A DNA stretch of 37,938 nt from an uncultured Collinsella sp. GTDB taxonomy: Bacteria; Actinomycetota; Coriobacteriia; Coriobacteriales; Coriobacteriaceae. Location of the stretch: NCBI GenBank assembly GCA_902469555.1, contig CABRDB010000039.1, forward strand, positions 1 through 37,938, in the 5' to 3' direction. The translations under genes and the position numbers were made by a program. This document shows, one piece after another, positions 24,277 to 32,140 of the stretch (position 1 is the first letter of the stretch; every line of letters starts with the position of its first letter). A model generated the notes under the pieces. It was not told where the DNA came from and made no database searches. It saw nothing but the letters and a program-made list of their open reading frames with translations.

Positions 24277-24480
24277 GGGCCATAGTTTCCCGATGAGGCC
24301 TCTCGGGGAAACTACATCCCAGAATTCCGGCTCGAAACGGGATATGGTTTCCCAAACAGACCTCTTACGGAAAATGCATCCCGGAATCCCCGCTCGAAAC
24401 GGGACGCGCTTTCCCAGTCGAGGCCCTATGGGAAACTGCGTCCCACCTTGAAAGGCAAAACTGGGGCGCAGTTTCCGGAC
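24277..24480. repeat. 62-bp tandem array of hairpin units
   Basis: Three full units and part of a fourth start at 24277, 24339, 24401 and 24463, exactly 62 bp apart. Each begins with a GGGAnnnnGTTTCCC-type arm and, after about 15 nt, has the complementary GGGAAACTnnnTCCC arm. Units are joined by CCGGCTCGAAACGGGA-like spacers. The best-formed unit pairs GGGACGCGCTTTCCC (24401-24415) with GGGAAACTGCGTCCC (24430-24444). The array fills most of the gap between the alpha/beta hydrolase stop and the feoAB start. Confidence 0.88.
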
Positions 24481-24496
24481 GGGGCATCAAAAACGA

Positions 24497-24563
24497 AGTT
24501 GCGGTGGAATAGTTCCTGGATGGGCTGGTTGATGCCCCAGATAGGAACTATTTCACCGCAAGT
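24497..24563. repeat. Palindromic intergenic repeat, second copy
   Basis: The left arm AGTTGCGGTGGAATAGTTCC (24497-24516) pairs with a slightly diverged right arm at 24543-24563 (rc TTGCGGTGAAATAGTTCCT). The arms match the repeat at 15043-15109, but the loop differs. In addition GGGGCATCAA (24481-24490) is an exact complement of TTGATGCCCC (24529-24538) in the loop. That pairing would compete with the main stem. It lies 28 nt from the hydrolase stop. Confidence 0.88.
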
Positions 24564-24590
24564 TATTGAAGGGCTTGGATGCCGGGACTC

Positions 24591-25490
24591 TTACAGATGG
24601 CGCTCCAGGAAGCGGAAGGCTAGGCGGATCCAGGGACGGACCGCCACCTGCTTGTCCTCGTTGTCGACCGCGGTGTTGGCGTTGCCGAGCGAAAGGCCGT
24701 GACCACCCTGGTCGAAGACGTGCATCTCGCATGCAACGCCCTCCTCGGCCATGCGCTGCGCAAACGGGTAGACCTGCGCGATCGGCGCCGTCTTGTCGTC
24801 GGACACGCCCCACACAAAGGTCGGTGGCATCTGACGCGAAACATGCGTGGTGGGGCAGATGTCGGCCAGATGCTCGTCAGTTGCCTCGCCGCCCGTCACC
24901 ATCGACAGGTAGTCGTTGAGCAGATCGCGCCCCGTCTTGCCGCCCGTCTTGGGCACACGCAAGTCAATGCGCGGATCGCGCGTCTGCATGTCGCGCACAT
25001 AGGCAAAGTCTAGCAATGGATAGCCCAGCACCACGGCATCGGGACGAATGTCGTCCGGACGCGCCCCGGCAAGTGCCGCAAAGGGGCCGGTCTTCCACTG
25101 TGTTGCCAGCGAGGCGCAAATCATGCCGCCAGCAGAAAAGCCCACGACGCACACGCGCTTAGGATCGACATGCCACTCGTCGGCGTTGGCGCGCACCGTG
25201 GCGACCATCTTGGCAAGATCTGCCTGGGGGTGCGGAAAGCCCACGTCACCCGTAGAACTCGTGACATAGTTGAGCACAAAGGCCTGGTAACCGTGATCCA
25301 AAAACGCAAACGCCACAGGATCCTGCTCATGCGGAGCGATATGCGTAAACGCACCTCCGCCACAGATAATCACGGCAGGGCGGCGGCCATTCGGTTTATC
25401 GGGCAGCGGCTCGGCACCCAAATACGTAAATGTCGCCGGATATTCCTCGGTCGGCTCCTCGCCCCACAGCGCATGGTTCTCGACAATCAT
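24591..25490 (-). CDS. Alpha/beta hydrolase (esterase/lipase family)
   Basis: Cytoplasmic serine hydrolase of 299 residues, probably a carboxylesterase acting on small acyl or acetylated sugar substrates. Seen: the oxyanion strand PAVIICGGGAFTH, nucleophile in GFSAGGMICASLA, acid in WGVSDDKTAP, and histidine in GGHGLS. The order and spacing fit the acetyl-xylan esterase-like (BD-FAE/Aes) group. Start chosen at ATG 25488-25490, with GGGAG 5 nt upstream; the upstream frame (69 codons) overlaps the region divergent to the EIIA gene and looks non-coding. Divergent from EIIA. Real substrate unknown. Confidence 0.88.
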   Translation of the reverse strand: MIVENHALWGEEPTEEYPATFTYLGAEPLPDKPNGRRPAVIICGGGAFTHIAPHEQDPVAFAFLDHGYQAFVLNYVTSSTGDVGFPHPQADLAKMVATVRANADEWHVDPKRVCVVGFSAGGMICASLATQWKTGPFAALAGARPDDIRPDAVVLGYPLLDFAYVRDMQTRDPRIDLRVPKTGGKTGRDLLNDYLSMVTGGEATDEHLADICPTTHVSRQMPPTFVWGVSDDKTAPIAQVYPFAQRMAEEGVACEMHVFDQGGHGLSLGNANTAVDNEDKQVAVRPWIRLAFRFLERHL

Positions 25491-25676
25491 ATGTGCTCCC
25501 TTCGCGCAAATTATGCGCCCTTGTTTTTCGCCTTCAAGCGTACCCCACTTGAACCCGTGGCGCAGAAACACTCCGGCAATAAGTTTCCCTTCAACTGATA
25601 TATCACATAATCCCAGTTCAGAGGTATCGTTGAGCAGCGTAGAATAGGGGCGTTGACCAAGCCGCGAAACACATGT

Positions 25677-25686
25677 GAAACGTTTC
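25677..25686. promoter_or_regulatory. Candidate LacI/CcpA-type operator before EIIA
   Basis: GAAACGTTTC is a perfect 10-bp palindrome with the central CG typical of LacI-family and catabolite-response (cre) sites. It lies 47 nt before the EIIA start and just after a TAGAAT -10-like sequence (25651-25656), in a position where binding could block transcription. No LacI-family gene is present in the window. Confidence 0.4.
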
Positions 25687-25733
25687 CGGCAAACCAAACG
25701 CGCGATATGCGCCTATTTAAGTTGGAGGCAACT

Positions 25734-26297
25734 ATGGGTCTGCTCGATTCGCTTAAGTCCACCTTCACCTCGACCGGCGAGGCGTCCGTTCCGCCCGCAG
25801 CAAGCTTCGCTACCCGCGAAGGCGTCATCTACGCCCCCGTCAACGGCGTGCTCGTCAACCTGGACGAGGTTCCCGACGAGACGATCGCCTCGGGCATGCT
25901 TGGCCAGGGCTATGGCATCGAGCCCATTACCGGCACCATCTATGCGCCCGCCAACGGCCGCATCGGCGCCACCACTGTCACCAACCACTCCATTGGCATG
26001 ATCACCGAGGACGGTCTTCGCGTGTTCATCCATGTTGGCCTGGGTACCGTGGAAATGAACGGCAAGGGTTTTGCCCGCTTTGTCGAGATGGGCGATGTGG
26101 TCAAGGCAGGCCAGCCGCTCATCAGCTTCGACCGCGAGGCCATTAAGGCCGCTGGTCACGAGGACATCGTGACCGTCATCGTCTCCGAGCTCGACCGTCT
26201 TAAGAGCATCGACCATGTCGGCGAGTCCGGAACGCTTATCGGCGGCAACCCGCTCGTCAAGCTGGGCGACCCGCTGCTGGTGGCCAAGACCAAGTAG
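25734..26297 (+). CDS. PTS glucose-type EIIA component
   Basis: Cytoplasmic phosphocarrier of 187 residues that passes phosphate from HPr to an EIIB domain. The EIIA-Glc pattern is clear: [32 protein letters not shown], His85 in TNHSIGM and the phosphorylated His100 in [17 protein letters not shown]. The 15-residue spacing of the two histidines matches E. coli EIIA-Glc (75 and 90). ATG 25734 has GGAGG 5 nt upstream. It is a single-gene unit with its own terminator. The EIIBC at 19779-21443 lacks an EIIA domain, so this is a likely partner, though one EIIA can serve several transporters. Confidence 0.93.
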   Translation: MGLLDSLKSTFTSTGEASVPPAASFATREGVIYAPVNGVLVNLDEVPDETIASGMLGQGYGIEPITGTIYAPANGRIGATTVTNHSIGMITEDGLRVFIHVGLGTVEMNGKGFARFVEMGDVVKAGQPLISFDREAIKAAGHEDIVTVIVSELDRLKSIDHVGESGTLIGGNPLVKLGDPLLVAKTK

Positions 26298-26334
26298 CCA
26301 AGTCCCGCGCCACACAGCCAAAAGGCACCTCGTC

Positions 26335-26368
26335 AAGCGCCCGCGACCATTTGACCGCGGGCGCTTTT
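26335..26368 (+). terminator. Intrinsic terminator of the EIIA gene
   Basis: AAGCGCCCGCG (26335-26345) pairs with CGCGGGCGCTT around a 10-nt loop and is followed by TTTTCG. It starts 38 nt after the stop codon. Confidence 0.85.
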
Positions 26369-26478
26369 CGTTTGAAAAACCATCCGGCCAATGCCTTATC
26401 TGTATAGCCCAAATGAGCCGAGCTGCTAGAATATCGAACTGTATGGATAGCTATCATTCAACCGTTATGGGAGGATAC

Positions 26479-27882
26479 GTGAACCGCACCAAAATCGCGC
26501 AGCTCTATGCCGATGCCGAGTCGCTCGGCGGCCAGACCGTCACCGTCGCCGGCTGGGTCAAATCCGTCCGCGACATGAAGAACTTTGGCTTTGTTACGCT
26601 CAACGACGGCAGCTGCTTCCGCGACCTGCAGGTCGTCATGAACCGCGAGGCACTCGACAACTACGACGAGATCGCCCATCAAAACGTCTCGGCCGCACTC
26701 ATTTGCACCGGCACCGTCAAGCTGACCCCCGATGCGCCCCAGCCTTTCGAGCTTTCTGCCACCTCCATCGAGGTCGAGGGCGTCAGCGCCCCGGATTACC
26801 CGCTGCAGAAGAAGCGCGCAACCGTCGAGTTTCTGCGCACCCAGCAGCATCTGCGCCCGCGCACCAACCTGTTCCGCGCCGTGTTCCGCATCCGCTCTGT
26901 CGCGGCTGCCGCCATCCACCGCTTCTTCCAGGAGCAGGGCTTTGTCTACGTCAACACCCCCATCATCACCACGAGTGACTGCGAGGGCGCCGGCGAGATG
27001 TTCCGCGTGACCACGCTCGACCCCAAAAATCCGCCCCTCACCGAGTCCGGCGAGGTCGACTGGAGCCAGGACTTCTTTGGCAAGCACGCAAGCCTCACCG
27101 TGTCCGGCCAGCTCAATGCCGAGAACTTTGCCATGGCCTTTGGCGACGTGTACACCTTTGGCCCCACCTTCCGCGCCGAAAACTCCAACACCACGCGCCA
27201 CGCCGCCGAGTTTTGGATGATCGAGCCCGAGATGGCCTTTGCCGACCTTAACGACTATATGGATAACGCCGAGGCCATGCTCAAGTATGTCCTCAAGGAC
27301 GTCATGGCAACCTGCCCCGACGAGCTCAATATGCTCAGCAAGTTTGTGGACAAGGGTCTGCTCGAGCGCCTGGACCACGTGGCCAACTCCGACTTCGCCC
27401 GCGTCACCTATACCGAGGCCGTCGAAATCCTGGAGCAGGCAGTCGCTGCTGGCCACCAGTTTGATTACCCCGTCAGCTGGGGCATCGACCTGCAAACCGA
27501 GCACGAGCGCTTCCTGACTGAAGAGCACTTTAAGCGACCGACTTTTGTGACCGACTACCCGGCCGAGATCAAGGCGTTCTACATGCGCATGAACGAGGAC
27601 GGCAAGACCGTCGCCGCCGCCGACTGCCTGGTTCCCGGTATCGGCGAGATTATCGGCGGCTCCCAGCGCGAGGAGCGCCTGGATCTGCTCGAGGCCCGCA
27701 TCAAGGACCTGGGCATGAATCCCGAGCAGTACAAGTACTACCTTGACCTGCGCCGCTACGGTTCCTGCAAGCACGCCGGCTACGGTCTGGGCTTCGAGCG
27801 CTTGGTCATGTATCTGACCGGCGTGGGTAACATCCGCGACGTCCTGCCGCACCCGCGCACCGTGGGCAACGCCGACTTCTAA
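26479..27882 (+). CDS. asnS: Asparaginyl-tRNA synthetase
   Basis: Class IIb synthetase that charges tRNA-Asn, 467 residues. An N-terminal OB-fold anticodon domain ([24 protein letters not shown]) is followed by the class II catalytic core. The motif-2 region [28 protein letters not shown] is diagnostic for AsnRS rather than AspRS. Motif 3 is [15 protein letters not shown]. The likely start is GTG 26479, with GGGAGG 5 nt upstream; an ATG at 26467 overlaps that site. A TAGAAT -10-like sequence lies around 26431, with a weak -35. No T-box leader is visible in the short upstream region. A single-gene unit, closed by a strong terminator. Confidence 0.97.
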   Translation: MNRTKIAQLYADAESLGGQTVTVAGWVKSVRDMKNFGFVTLNDGSCFRDLQVVMNREALDNYDEIAHQNVSAALICTGTVKLTPDAPQPFELSATSIEVEGVSAPDYPLQKKRATVEFLRTQQHLRPRTNLFRAVFRIRSVAAAAIHRFFQEQGFVYVNTPIITTSDCEGAGEMFRVTTLDPKNPPLTESGEVDWSQDFFGKHASLTVSGQLNAENFAMAFGDVYTFGPTFRAENSNTTRHAAEFWMIEPEMAFADLNDYMDNAEAMLKYVLKDVMATCPDELNMLSKFVDKGLLERLDHVANSDFARVTYTEAVEILEQAVAAGHQFDYPVSWGIDLQTEHERFLTEEHFKRPTFVTDYPAEIKAFYMRMNEDGKTVAAADCLVPGIGEIIGGSQREERLDLLEARIKDLGMNPEQYKYYLDLRRYGSCKHAGYGLGFERLVMYLTGVGNIRDVLPHPRTVGNADF

Positions 27883-27928
27883 TTGTCGGACGCCAGCTCG
27901 CGTCGCCACACACCAACGCTCATCGCAT

Positions 27929-27964
27929 AAGCGTCTCTCGACATCGGTCGAGAGACGCTTTTTT
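27929..27964 (+). terminator. Intrinsic terminator of asnS
   Basis: GCGTCTCTCGAC (27931-27942) pairs with GTCGAGAGACGC around a 4-nt loop and runs into TTTTTT. Confidence 0.92.
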
Positions 27965-28140
27965 CGACAGCATCCGTCAAGCTTTTGGCAAGTTTTTGGT
28001 CAGTTGAGCAGGACTGTTGAAAACTCGACCCGCCGTTTGCCGACGACTACCGACCGCCCAGAGCGCCCTGCGCCCCTGGGAAAGCCCCACGTCCTAGGCT
28101 CCATACCGTCGCCACCCAAAACGGAAAGGACGTGGGCACC

Positions 28141-28926
28141 ATGACCGAAGCCGCTGTTGAAACCTACGACACCACGACTAGAGGCGCCGCCTCGATGGCA
28201 GCCTATCGCGCCGTTCGCATCTTGCAACTATTAAGCGAAAACACCGGCGAGGACAAGGCCATGCTTTCCGATGAGTTGATCCGGCGCCTCGCCCATCCCG
28301 ACGACCCCGCCCGCATGCCCATCTCGGCGGCGCGGCGCAGCATCTACACCGCCATCTCCGCGCTTCGCCATGCCGGATACGAAATTGAGTACAAACGCGG
28401 CGTGGGCTACAAACTTCTTACCCGCCCGCTCACCGATGAAGAGATCATCCGGCTCCACGGTATGGTCATGCGCAACCGCTCCACGCCTATCGCTATCCGC
28501 AAGAGCATAGCGCAGCACTTAGTTGCCATGGCGAGCGCCGACGTTCGCGGCTACCTCGATACACCCGAACCCGCTCCAAGCGCAGGCAGCAAGGCTACCA
28601 AGGCAACGCGCACGCCCATCAAGCGCATCGACACGTGCGAGCTCGTCGAGCAGGCCATCGACCACGGAACCACGGTGAGTTTTGATATTTCGAGCGTTAC
28701 GACACGTGGCGAAACCGAAGCAGCACGGATGACACTCCGTCCCTTTGCCATCAAGCAACGAGACGGCATCTCGTATTTTCTGGGAACGGTCTACGACGCC
28801 CGAGGCGCCGATGACACGTTGCGTACTGTAGAGATTGGCCGAATGAGAAACGTCACCACACGTCTCCTCGACGGCAAGAAGCTCTTCGCCGCCCTAGACG
28901 AGGACGACGCCTCCTCCGCCGCATAA
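28141..28926 (+). CDS. WYL-domain transcriptional regulator
   Basis: Probable ligand-responsive DNA-binding protein of 261 residues. Residues about 20-95 form a winged helix: AVRILQLLSENTG, RRSIYTAISALRHAGYEIEYKRGVGYKL. Residues about 160-250 resemble a WYL domain: a conserved strand TLRPFAIKQRDGISYFLGTVYDARGADDTLRTVEIGRM, where ISYFLG stands in for the usual W-Y-L. ATG 28141 is 10 nt after AAAGGA; an in-frame GTG at 28132 is too close to that site. It stands alone before the ABC transporter genes and may or may not control them. Such regulators respond to nucleic-acid or small-molecule ligands in other bacteria. Confidence 0.78.
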   Translation: MTEAAVETYDTTTRGAASMAAYRAVRILQLLSENTGEDKAMLSDELIRRLAHPDDPARMPISAARRSIYTAISALRHAGYEIEYKRGVGYKLLTRPLTDEEIIRLHGMVMRNRSTPIAIRKSIAQHLVAMASADVRGYLDTPEPAPSAGSKATKATRTPIKRIDTCELVEQAIDHGTTVSFDISSVTTRGETEAARMTLRPFAIKQRDGISYFLGTVYDARGADDTLRTVEIGRMRNVTTRLLDGKKLFAALDEDDASSAA

Positions 28927-29020
28927 GGCTCTCCGCCGCCCATTCGACTACCCGTACCGCCCATCCGATTCTGTATTAAAAAACCCGCCAGGCTGTTGTA
29001 AAAATGGACATCAGCGCTAC

Positions 29021-29079
29021 TATAGTTCCACTTGCACTTTGTCCCAGTGCAGTGTTTCCAGCCATTTTTATACTGGGGG
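29021..29079 (+). promoter_or_regulatory. Promoter and structured leader of the ABC transporter
   Basis: TATAGT (29021-29026) is a good -10, with TTGTAA 19 nt upstream as a weak -35, giving a start near 29032. The short leader can form TGCACT (29033-29038) with AGTGCA (29046-29051), or CCCAGT (29043-29048) with ACTGGG (29072-29077). The two share bases 29046-29048 and exclude each other. The second hides the GGGGG ribosome site. Confidence 0.45.
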
Positions 29080-29086
29080 TAATGAT

Positions 29087-30067
29087 ATGAAGGACATCAC
29101 CATCAGCCGCAGGAGCCTTCTGGTCTCCGCCGGCCTGCTCGCGCTCGCCCCGCTCGCCGGATGCGGCGGCAACTCCGGTTCCGGCTCTGCTGCCGCCGGT
29201 TCCGACTACACCATCGGCGTTCTGCAGCTCACCGAGCACTCCGCACTCGATGCCGCCAACGACGGCTTTGTCAAGGCCATCAAGGAGAGCGGCCTTAAGG
29301 TCAAGATCGACCAGAAGAACGCCCAGAACGACCAGTCCACGTGTAAGTCCATTGCCGACAAATTTGTGGGCGATGGCGTCGACCTGATCTACGCCATCGC
29401 CACGCCCGCCGCACAGGCTGCTGCCGGTGCCACGGCGGATATCCCCATCGTGGGCTGCGCCATCACCGACTACGCCGCCTCCGGCCTGGTCCAGGACAAC
29501 GACAAGCCGGGTACCAACGTCACGGGCGCTTCCGACCTCACCCCGGTCGCCGAGCAACTCGAGATGATGCAGAAGGTCCTGCCCGACGTAAAGAAGGTCG
29601 GCCTGCTCTACTGCACCGCCGAGTCCAACTCCGACGTCCAGATCAAGGCCGCCAAGAAGGAGCTCGACAAGCTGGGCCTCCAGTACACTGACTTCACCGT
29701 CTCGAGCTCCAACGAGATTCAGTCCGTCGTCGAGTCTGCCGTGGGCAAGGTCGATGCGCTGTACTCCCCCACCGACAACACCATCGCCGCGGGTGCCTCG
29801 CAGGTCGGCCAGATCTGCAAGGAGAACAAGCTCCCCTTCGTGACTGGCGAGGAGGGTATGTGTAAGGCCGGCGGCCTGTTCACCCTCTCCATCAACTATG
29901 AGGACCTGGGCTACGCCGCGGGCGAGATGGCCGTTAAGATCCTGAAGGGCGAGGCCAAGCCCGAGGATATGCCAATCAAGCATCTCTCGAGCAAGGACCT
30001 GGTCGTCGTCAAGAACGACGAGATGGCCGAGGCTCTGGGCATCGACCTTTCCGCTCTGGACGAGTAG
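29087..30067 (+). CDS. ABC transporter substrate-binding lipoprotein (TrpX/ABC_sub_bind type)
   Basis: Extracytoplasmic binding lipoprotein of 326 residues. The signal peptide has SRRSLL followed by a hydrophobic stretch and lipobox LAGC with Cys26; the twin arginine suggests possible Tat export. The mature protein has two lobes with YTIGVLQLTEHSALDAANDGF, DLIYAIATPAAQAAA and VGLLYCTAESNSDVQ. This is the pattern of the family containing the streptococcal tryptophan binder TrpX. Start ATG 29087, with GGGGGT 6 nt upstream. Permease and ATPase genes follow. The substrate is probably an aromatic amino acid by family analogy, but this is not proven by sequence. Confidence 0.9.
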   Translation: MKDITISRRSLLVSAGLLALAPLAGCGGNSGSGSAAAGSDYTIGVLQLTEHSALDAANDGFVKAIKESGLKVKIDQKNAQNDQSTCKSIADKFVGDGVDLIYAIATPAAQAAAGATADIPIVGCAITDYAASGLVQDNDKPGTNVTGASDLTPVAEQLEMMQKVLPDVKKVGLLYCTAESNSDVQIKAAKKELDKLGLQYTDFTVSSSNEIQSVVESAVGKVDALYSPTDNTIAAGASQVGQICKENKLPFVTGEEGMCKAGGLFTLSINYEDLGYAAGEMAVKILKGEAKPEDMPIKHLSSKDLVVVKNDEMAEALGIDLSALDE

Positions 30068-30138
30068 CGCCATGCGCGGTAACGCGTCTAGGGCCCGCAC
30101 GCGCGCCACAGCCGCGTTATTCAATATCTGAGCCACAG

Positions 30139-30167
30139 GGGCGGGCGCTGTAGACCGGCGTCCGCCC
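30139..30167 (+). terminator. Partial terminator between binding protein and permease
   Basis: GGGCGG (30139-30144) pairs with CCGCCC, extended by CGC/GCG, and is followed by TGCTTGTTT, a weak U-tract. Such a hairpin would let the binding protein be made in excess over the membrane parts. An AT-rich stretch (30190-30250) after it could also hold a second promoter. Confidence 0.5.
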
Positions 30168-30271
30168 TGCTTGTTTCAGGTAAAACAAAACGTCTGTCCG
30201 CAGCTCTTTTATACATTGTTACCGCTATTATGGAAAATCACGTGTCCACCCTATTCTAGGAGGTATGAAGC

Positions 30272-31195
30272 ATGCTCATTGCATTGCAGGGCGCCGTTTC
30301 GCAGGGCGTCCTCTGGGGCATTATGGTGCTTGGCGTGTTTATCACGTTCCGCCTGCTCGACATTCCCGATATGACCTGCGACGGCAGCTTTGCCCTCGGC
30401 GGCTGCGTCTGCGCCGTGCTCATCGTCAATAACAACGTCGACCCGCTGCTCGCCGTGCTGGCCGGTATGTGCGCCGGCGCCATCGCGGGTGCCGTCACGG
30501 GCATTTTGACCACCGTCTTCGAGATTCCCGCGATCCTCGCCGGAATCCTCACCCAGATCAGCCTGTGGTCCATCAACCTGCGCATCATGGGCAAGTCCAA
30601 TACGCCAATTCTTGCCAAGGGCACCGTGTTCTCGGCCGTCAGCAATATGACCGGTCTGCCGCAGTCCACCGTTGCCATCATCTTGGGCATCCTGCTCGCC
30701 GTGGCTATCGTTGCCATCCTGTATTGGTTCTTTGGCACCGAGATCGGCTCGGCGCTGCGCGCCACCGGCAACAACGAGTACATGATCCGCGCTCTGGGCG
30801 TCAACACCAACTCCACCAAGATGATCGCCCTCGTGCTCTCCAACGCCCTCATCGGCCTTTCGGGCGCGCTTATCTGCCAGAGCCAGAAGTATGCCGACAT
30901 TGGTATGGGCACCGGTGCCATCGTTATCGGTCTTGCCGCCATTGTTATCGGTGAGGTGCTCGGCCGTCTGCTGCCCGGCGGCCTCACGCAGTTTAGCGTC
31001 CGTCTTGCCTCCGCCGTCTTTGGCTCCGTGGTGTACTTCCTTATCCGCGCCATCGTGCTGCAGTTGGGCATGGACGCCAACGACATGAAGTTGCTCTCCG
31101 CCGTGATCGTCGCCGTGGCCCTGTGCGTGCCCGTGGTTTGGGAGCGCTATAAGCTCCGCAGCTCCTACACGAAGGGGGATGAGGCAGATGCTTAA
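30272..31195 (+). CDS. ABC transporter permease (branched-chain type)
   Basis: Inner-membrane permease of 307 residues with about eight hydrophobic segments. TFRLLDIPDMTCDGSFALGG, GAIAGAVTGILTTVF and SALRATGNNEYMIRALGVNT are characteristic of the BPD_transp_2 family used by branched-chain and Trp/Tyr-type importers. AGGAGG stands 8 nt before ATG 30272. It overlaps the start of the ATPase gene by 8 nt, so the two are translationally coupled. With its neighbours it forms a complete importer. Confidence 0.92.
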   Translation: MLIALQGAVSQGVLWGIMVLGVFITFRLLDIPDMTCDGSFALGGCVCAVLIVNNNVDPLLAVLAGMCAGAIAGAVTGILTTVFEIPAILAGILTQISLWSINLRIMGKSNTPILAKGTVFSAVSNMTGLPQSTVAIILGILLAVAIVAILYWFFGTEIGSALRATGNNEYMIRALGVNTNSTKMIALVLSNALIGLSGALICQSQKYADIGMGTGAIVIGLAAIVIGEVLGRLLPGGLTQFSVRLASAVFGSVVYFLIRAIVLQLGMDANDMKLLSAVIVAVALCVPVVWERYKLRSSYTKGDEADA

Positions 31196-31982
31196 GCTCT
31201 CGCACGTCAAGAAGACCTTTAACAAGGGCACCGTCACCGAGAAGCGCGCGCTCACCGGCGTCGACCTCACCCTGAATGACGGCGACTTTGTAACCGTGAT
31301 CGGCGGCAATGGCGCCGGCAAGTCCACGCTGCTCAACATGATCGCCGGCGTGTACCCGCTCGATTCGGGCGTTATTGAGCTCGACGGCACCGACATCTCG
31401 CGCCTGAGCGAGTCGCAGCGCGCCAAGTACCTGGGCCGCGTGTTTCAGGACCCCATGCGCGGTACCGCTGCCGACATGCAAATCGCCGAGAACCTGGCCC
31501 TCGCCAAGCGTCGCGGCCAGCGTCGCGGCCTTTCGTGGGGCGTCACCAAGGCCGAGAAAGATGAGTACGTTGAGCTGCTCAAGCGCCTGGACCTTGGTCT
31601 GGACACGCGTCTCAACGCCAAGGTCGGCCTGCTCTCGGGCGGCCAGCGCCAGGCACTCACCCTGCTCATGGCCACGCTCACCAAGCCACGCCTGCTGCTG
31701 CTCGACGAGCACACCGCGGCCCTCGACCCCAAGACGGCCTCTAAGGTGCTCAATCTGACCGAGGAGATCGTCGACGAGAACCACCTCACCACGCTCATGG
31801 TCACGCATAACATGAACGACGCTATCCGTCTGGGCAACCGTCTGATCATGATGCACGAAGGCCATGTGATCTACGACGTGGCGGGCGATGAGAAGAAGTC
31901 GCTCACCGTAGCCGACCTGCTGCAGAAGTTCGAGGAGGTCTCGGGCGGCGAGCTCGCCAACGACCGCATGCTGCTGAGCTAA
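31188..31982 (+). CDS. ABC transporter ATP-binding protein
   Basis: Cytoplasmic ATPase of the importer, 264 residues. Walker A GGNGAGKST (39-47), Q-loop in VFQDP, signature LSGGQRQ, Walker B LLLLDEHTAALDP and the switch histidine in VTHNM are all present. ATG 31188 is preferred over ATG 31179, because AAGGGGG lies 9 nt before the former and touches the latter. The stop codon overlaps the first bases of a terminator. Active site is complete; nothing odd. Confidence 0.95.
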   Translation: MLKLSHVKKTFNKGTVTEKRALTGVDLTLNDGDFVTVIGGNGAGKSTLLNMIAGVYPLDSGVIELDGTDISRLSESQRAKYLGRVFQDPMRGTAADMQIAENLALAKRRGQRRGLSWGVTKAEKDEYVELLKRLDLGLDTRLNAKVGLLSGGQRQALTLLMATLTKPRLLLLDEHTAALDPKTASKVLNLTEEIVDENHLTTLMVTHNMNDAIRLGNRLIMMHEGHVIYDVAGDEKKSLTVADLLQKFEEVSGGELANDRMLLS

Positions 31983-32021
31983 AACCTGCCAAAAAGGGAC
32001 AGGTTTATTTTGGCAGGTTTT
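31981..32021 (+). terminator. Terminator after the ABC operon, first hairpin
   Basis: AAAACCTGCCAAAA (31981-31994) pairs with TTTTGGCAGGTTTT (32008-32021). The loop contains AGGGACAGG. The stem begins within the ATPase stop codon. The symmetric A/T flanks would let it work in both directions. Confidence 0.85.
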
Positions 32022-32036
32022 ATCTGCGCAAACGTC

Positions 32037-32076
32037 AAAACCGCCGCTAAGGGACAGGCGCCCTTGCGGCGGTTTT
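32037..32076 (+). terminator. Terminator after the ABC operon, second hairpin
   Basis: AAAACCGCCGC (32037-32047) pairs with GCGGCGGTTTT (32066-32076); the loop again contains AGGGACAGG. It follows the first hairpin by only 15 nt, giving two tandem terminators with related loops. Confidence 0.85.
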
Positions 32077-32140
32077 CGCATATTATGTCGATAATCCGAT
32101 ATTCAACCAGACATTCTGGCTAAGGACTAAGGAAACTGCC

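Noticed and set aside
24119..24355. N-terminal extension of FeoAB by 79 residues
   Set aside because: The extension runs into the hairpin array. The GTG at 24116-24118 has a good ribosome site and starts exactly before the FeoA domain.
24277..24480. CRISPR array
   Set aside because: The units repeat as a whole with a constant 62-bp period and no variable spacers, and no cas genes are present.
26458..27909. A 483-codon frame antisense to asnS
   Set aside because: Same cause as above; asnS on the plus strand has every family motif and the antisense product resembles nothing.
28976..30136. A 386-codon frame antisense to the ABC binding protein
   Set aside because: Shadow of a GC-rich gene; the plus-strand product has a lipobox and family motifs.
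30251..31426. A 391-codon frame antisense to the ABC permease
   Set aside because: Shadow frame with His/Asp/Gly-rich low-complexity translation; the permease and ATPase are clear on the plus strand.
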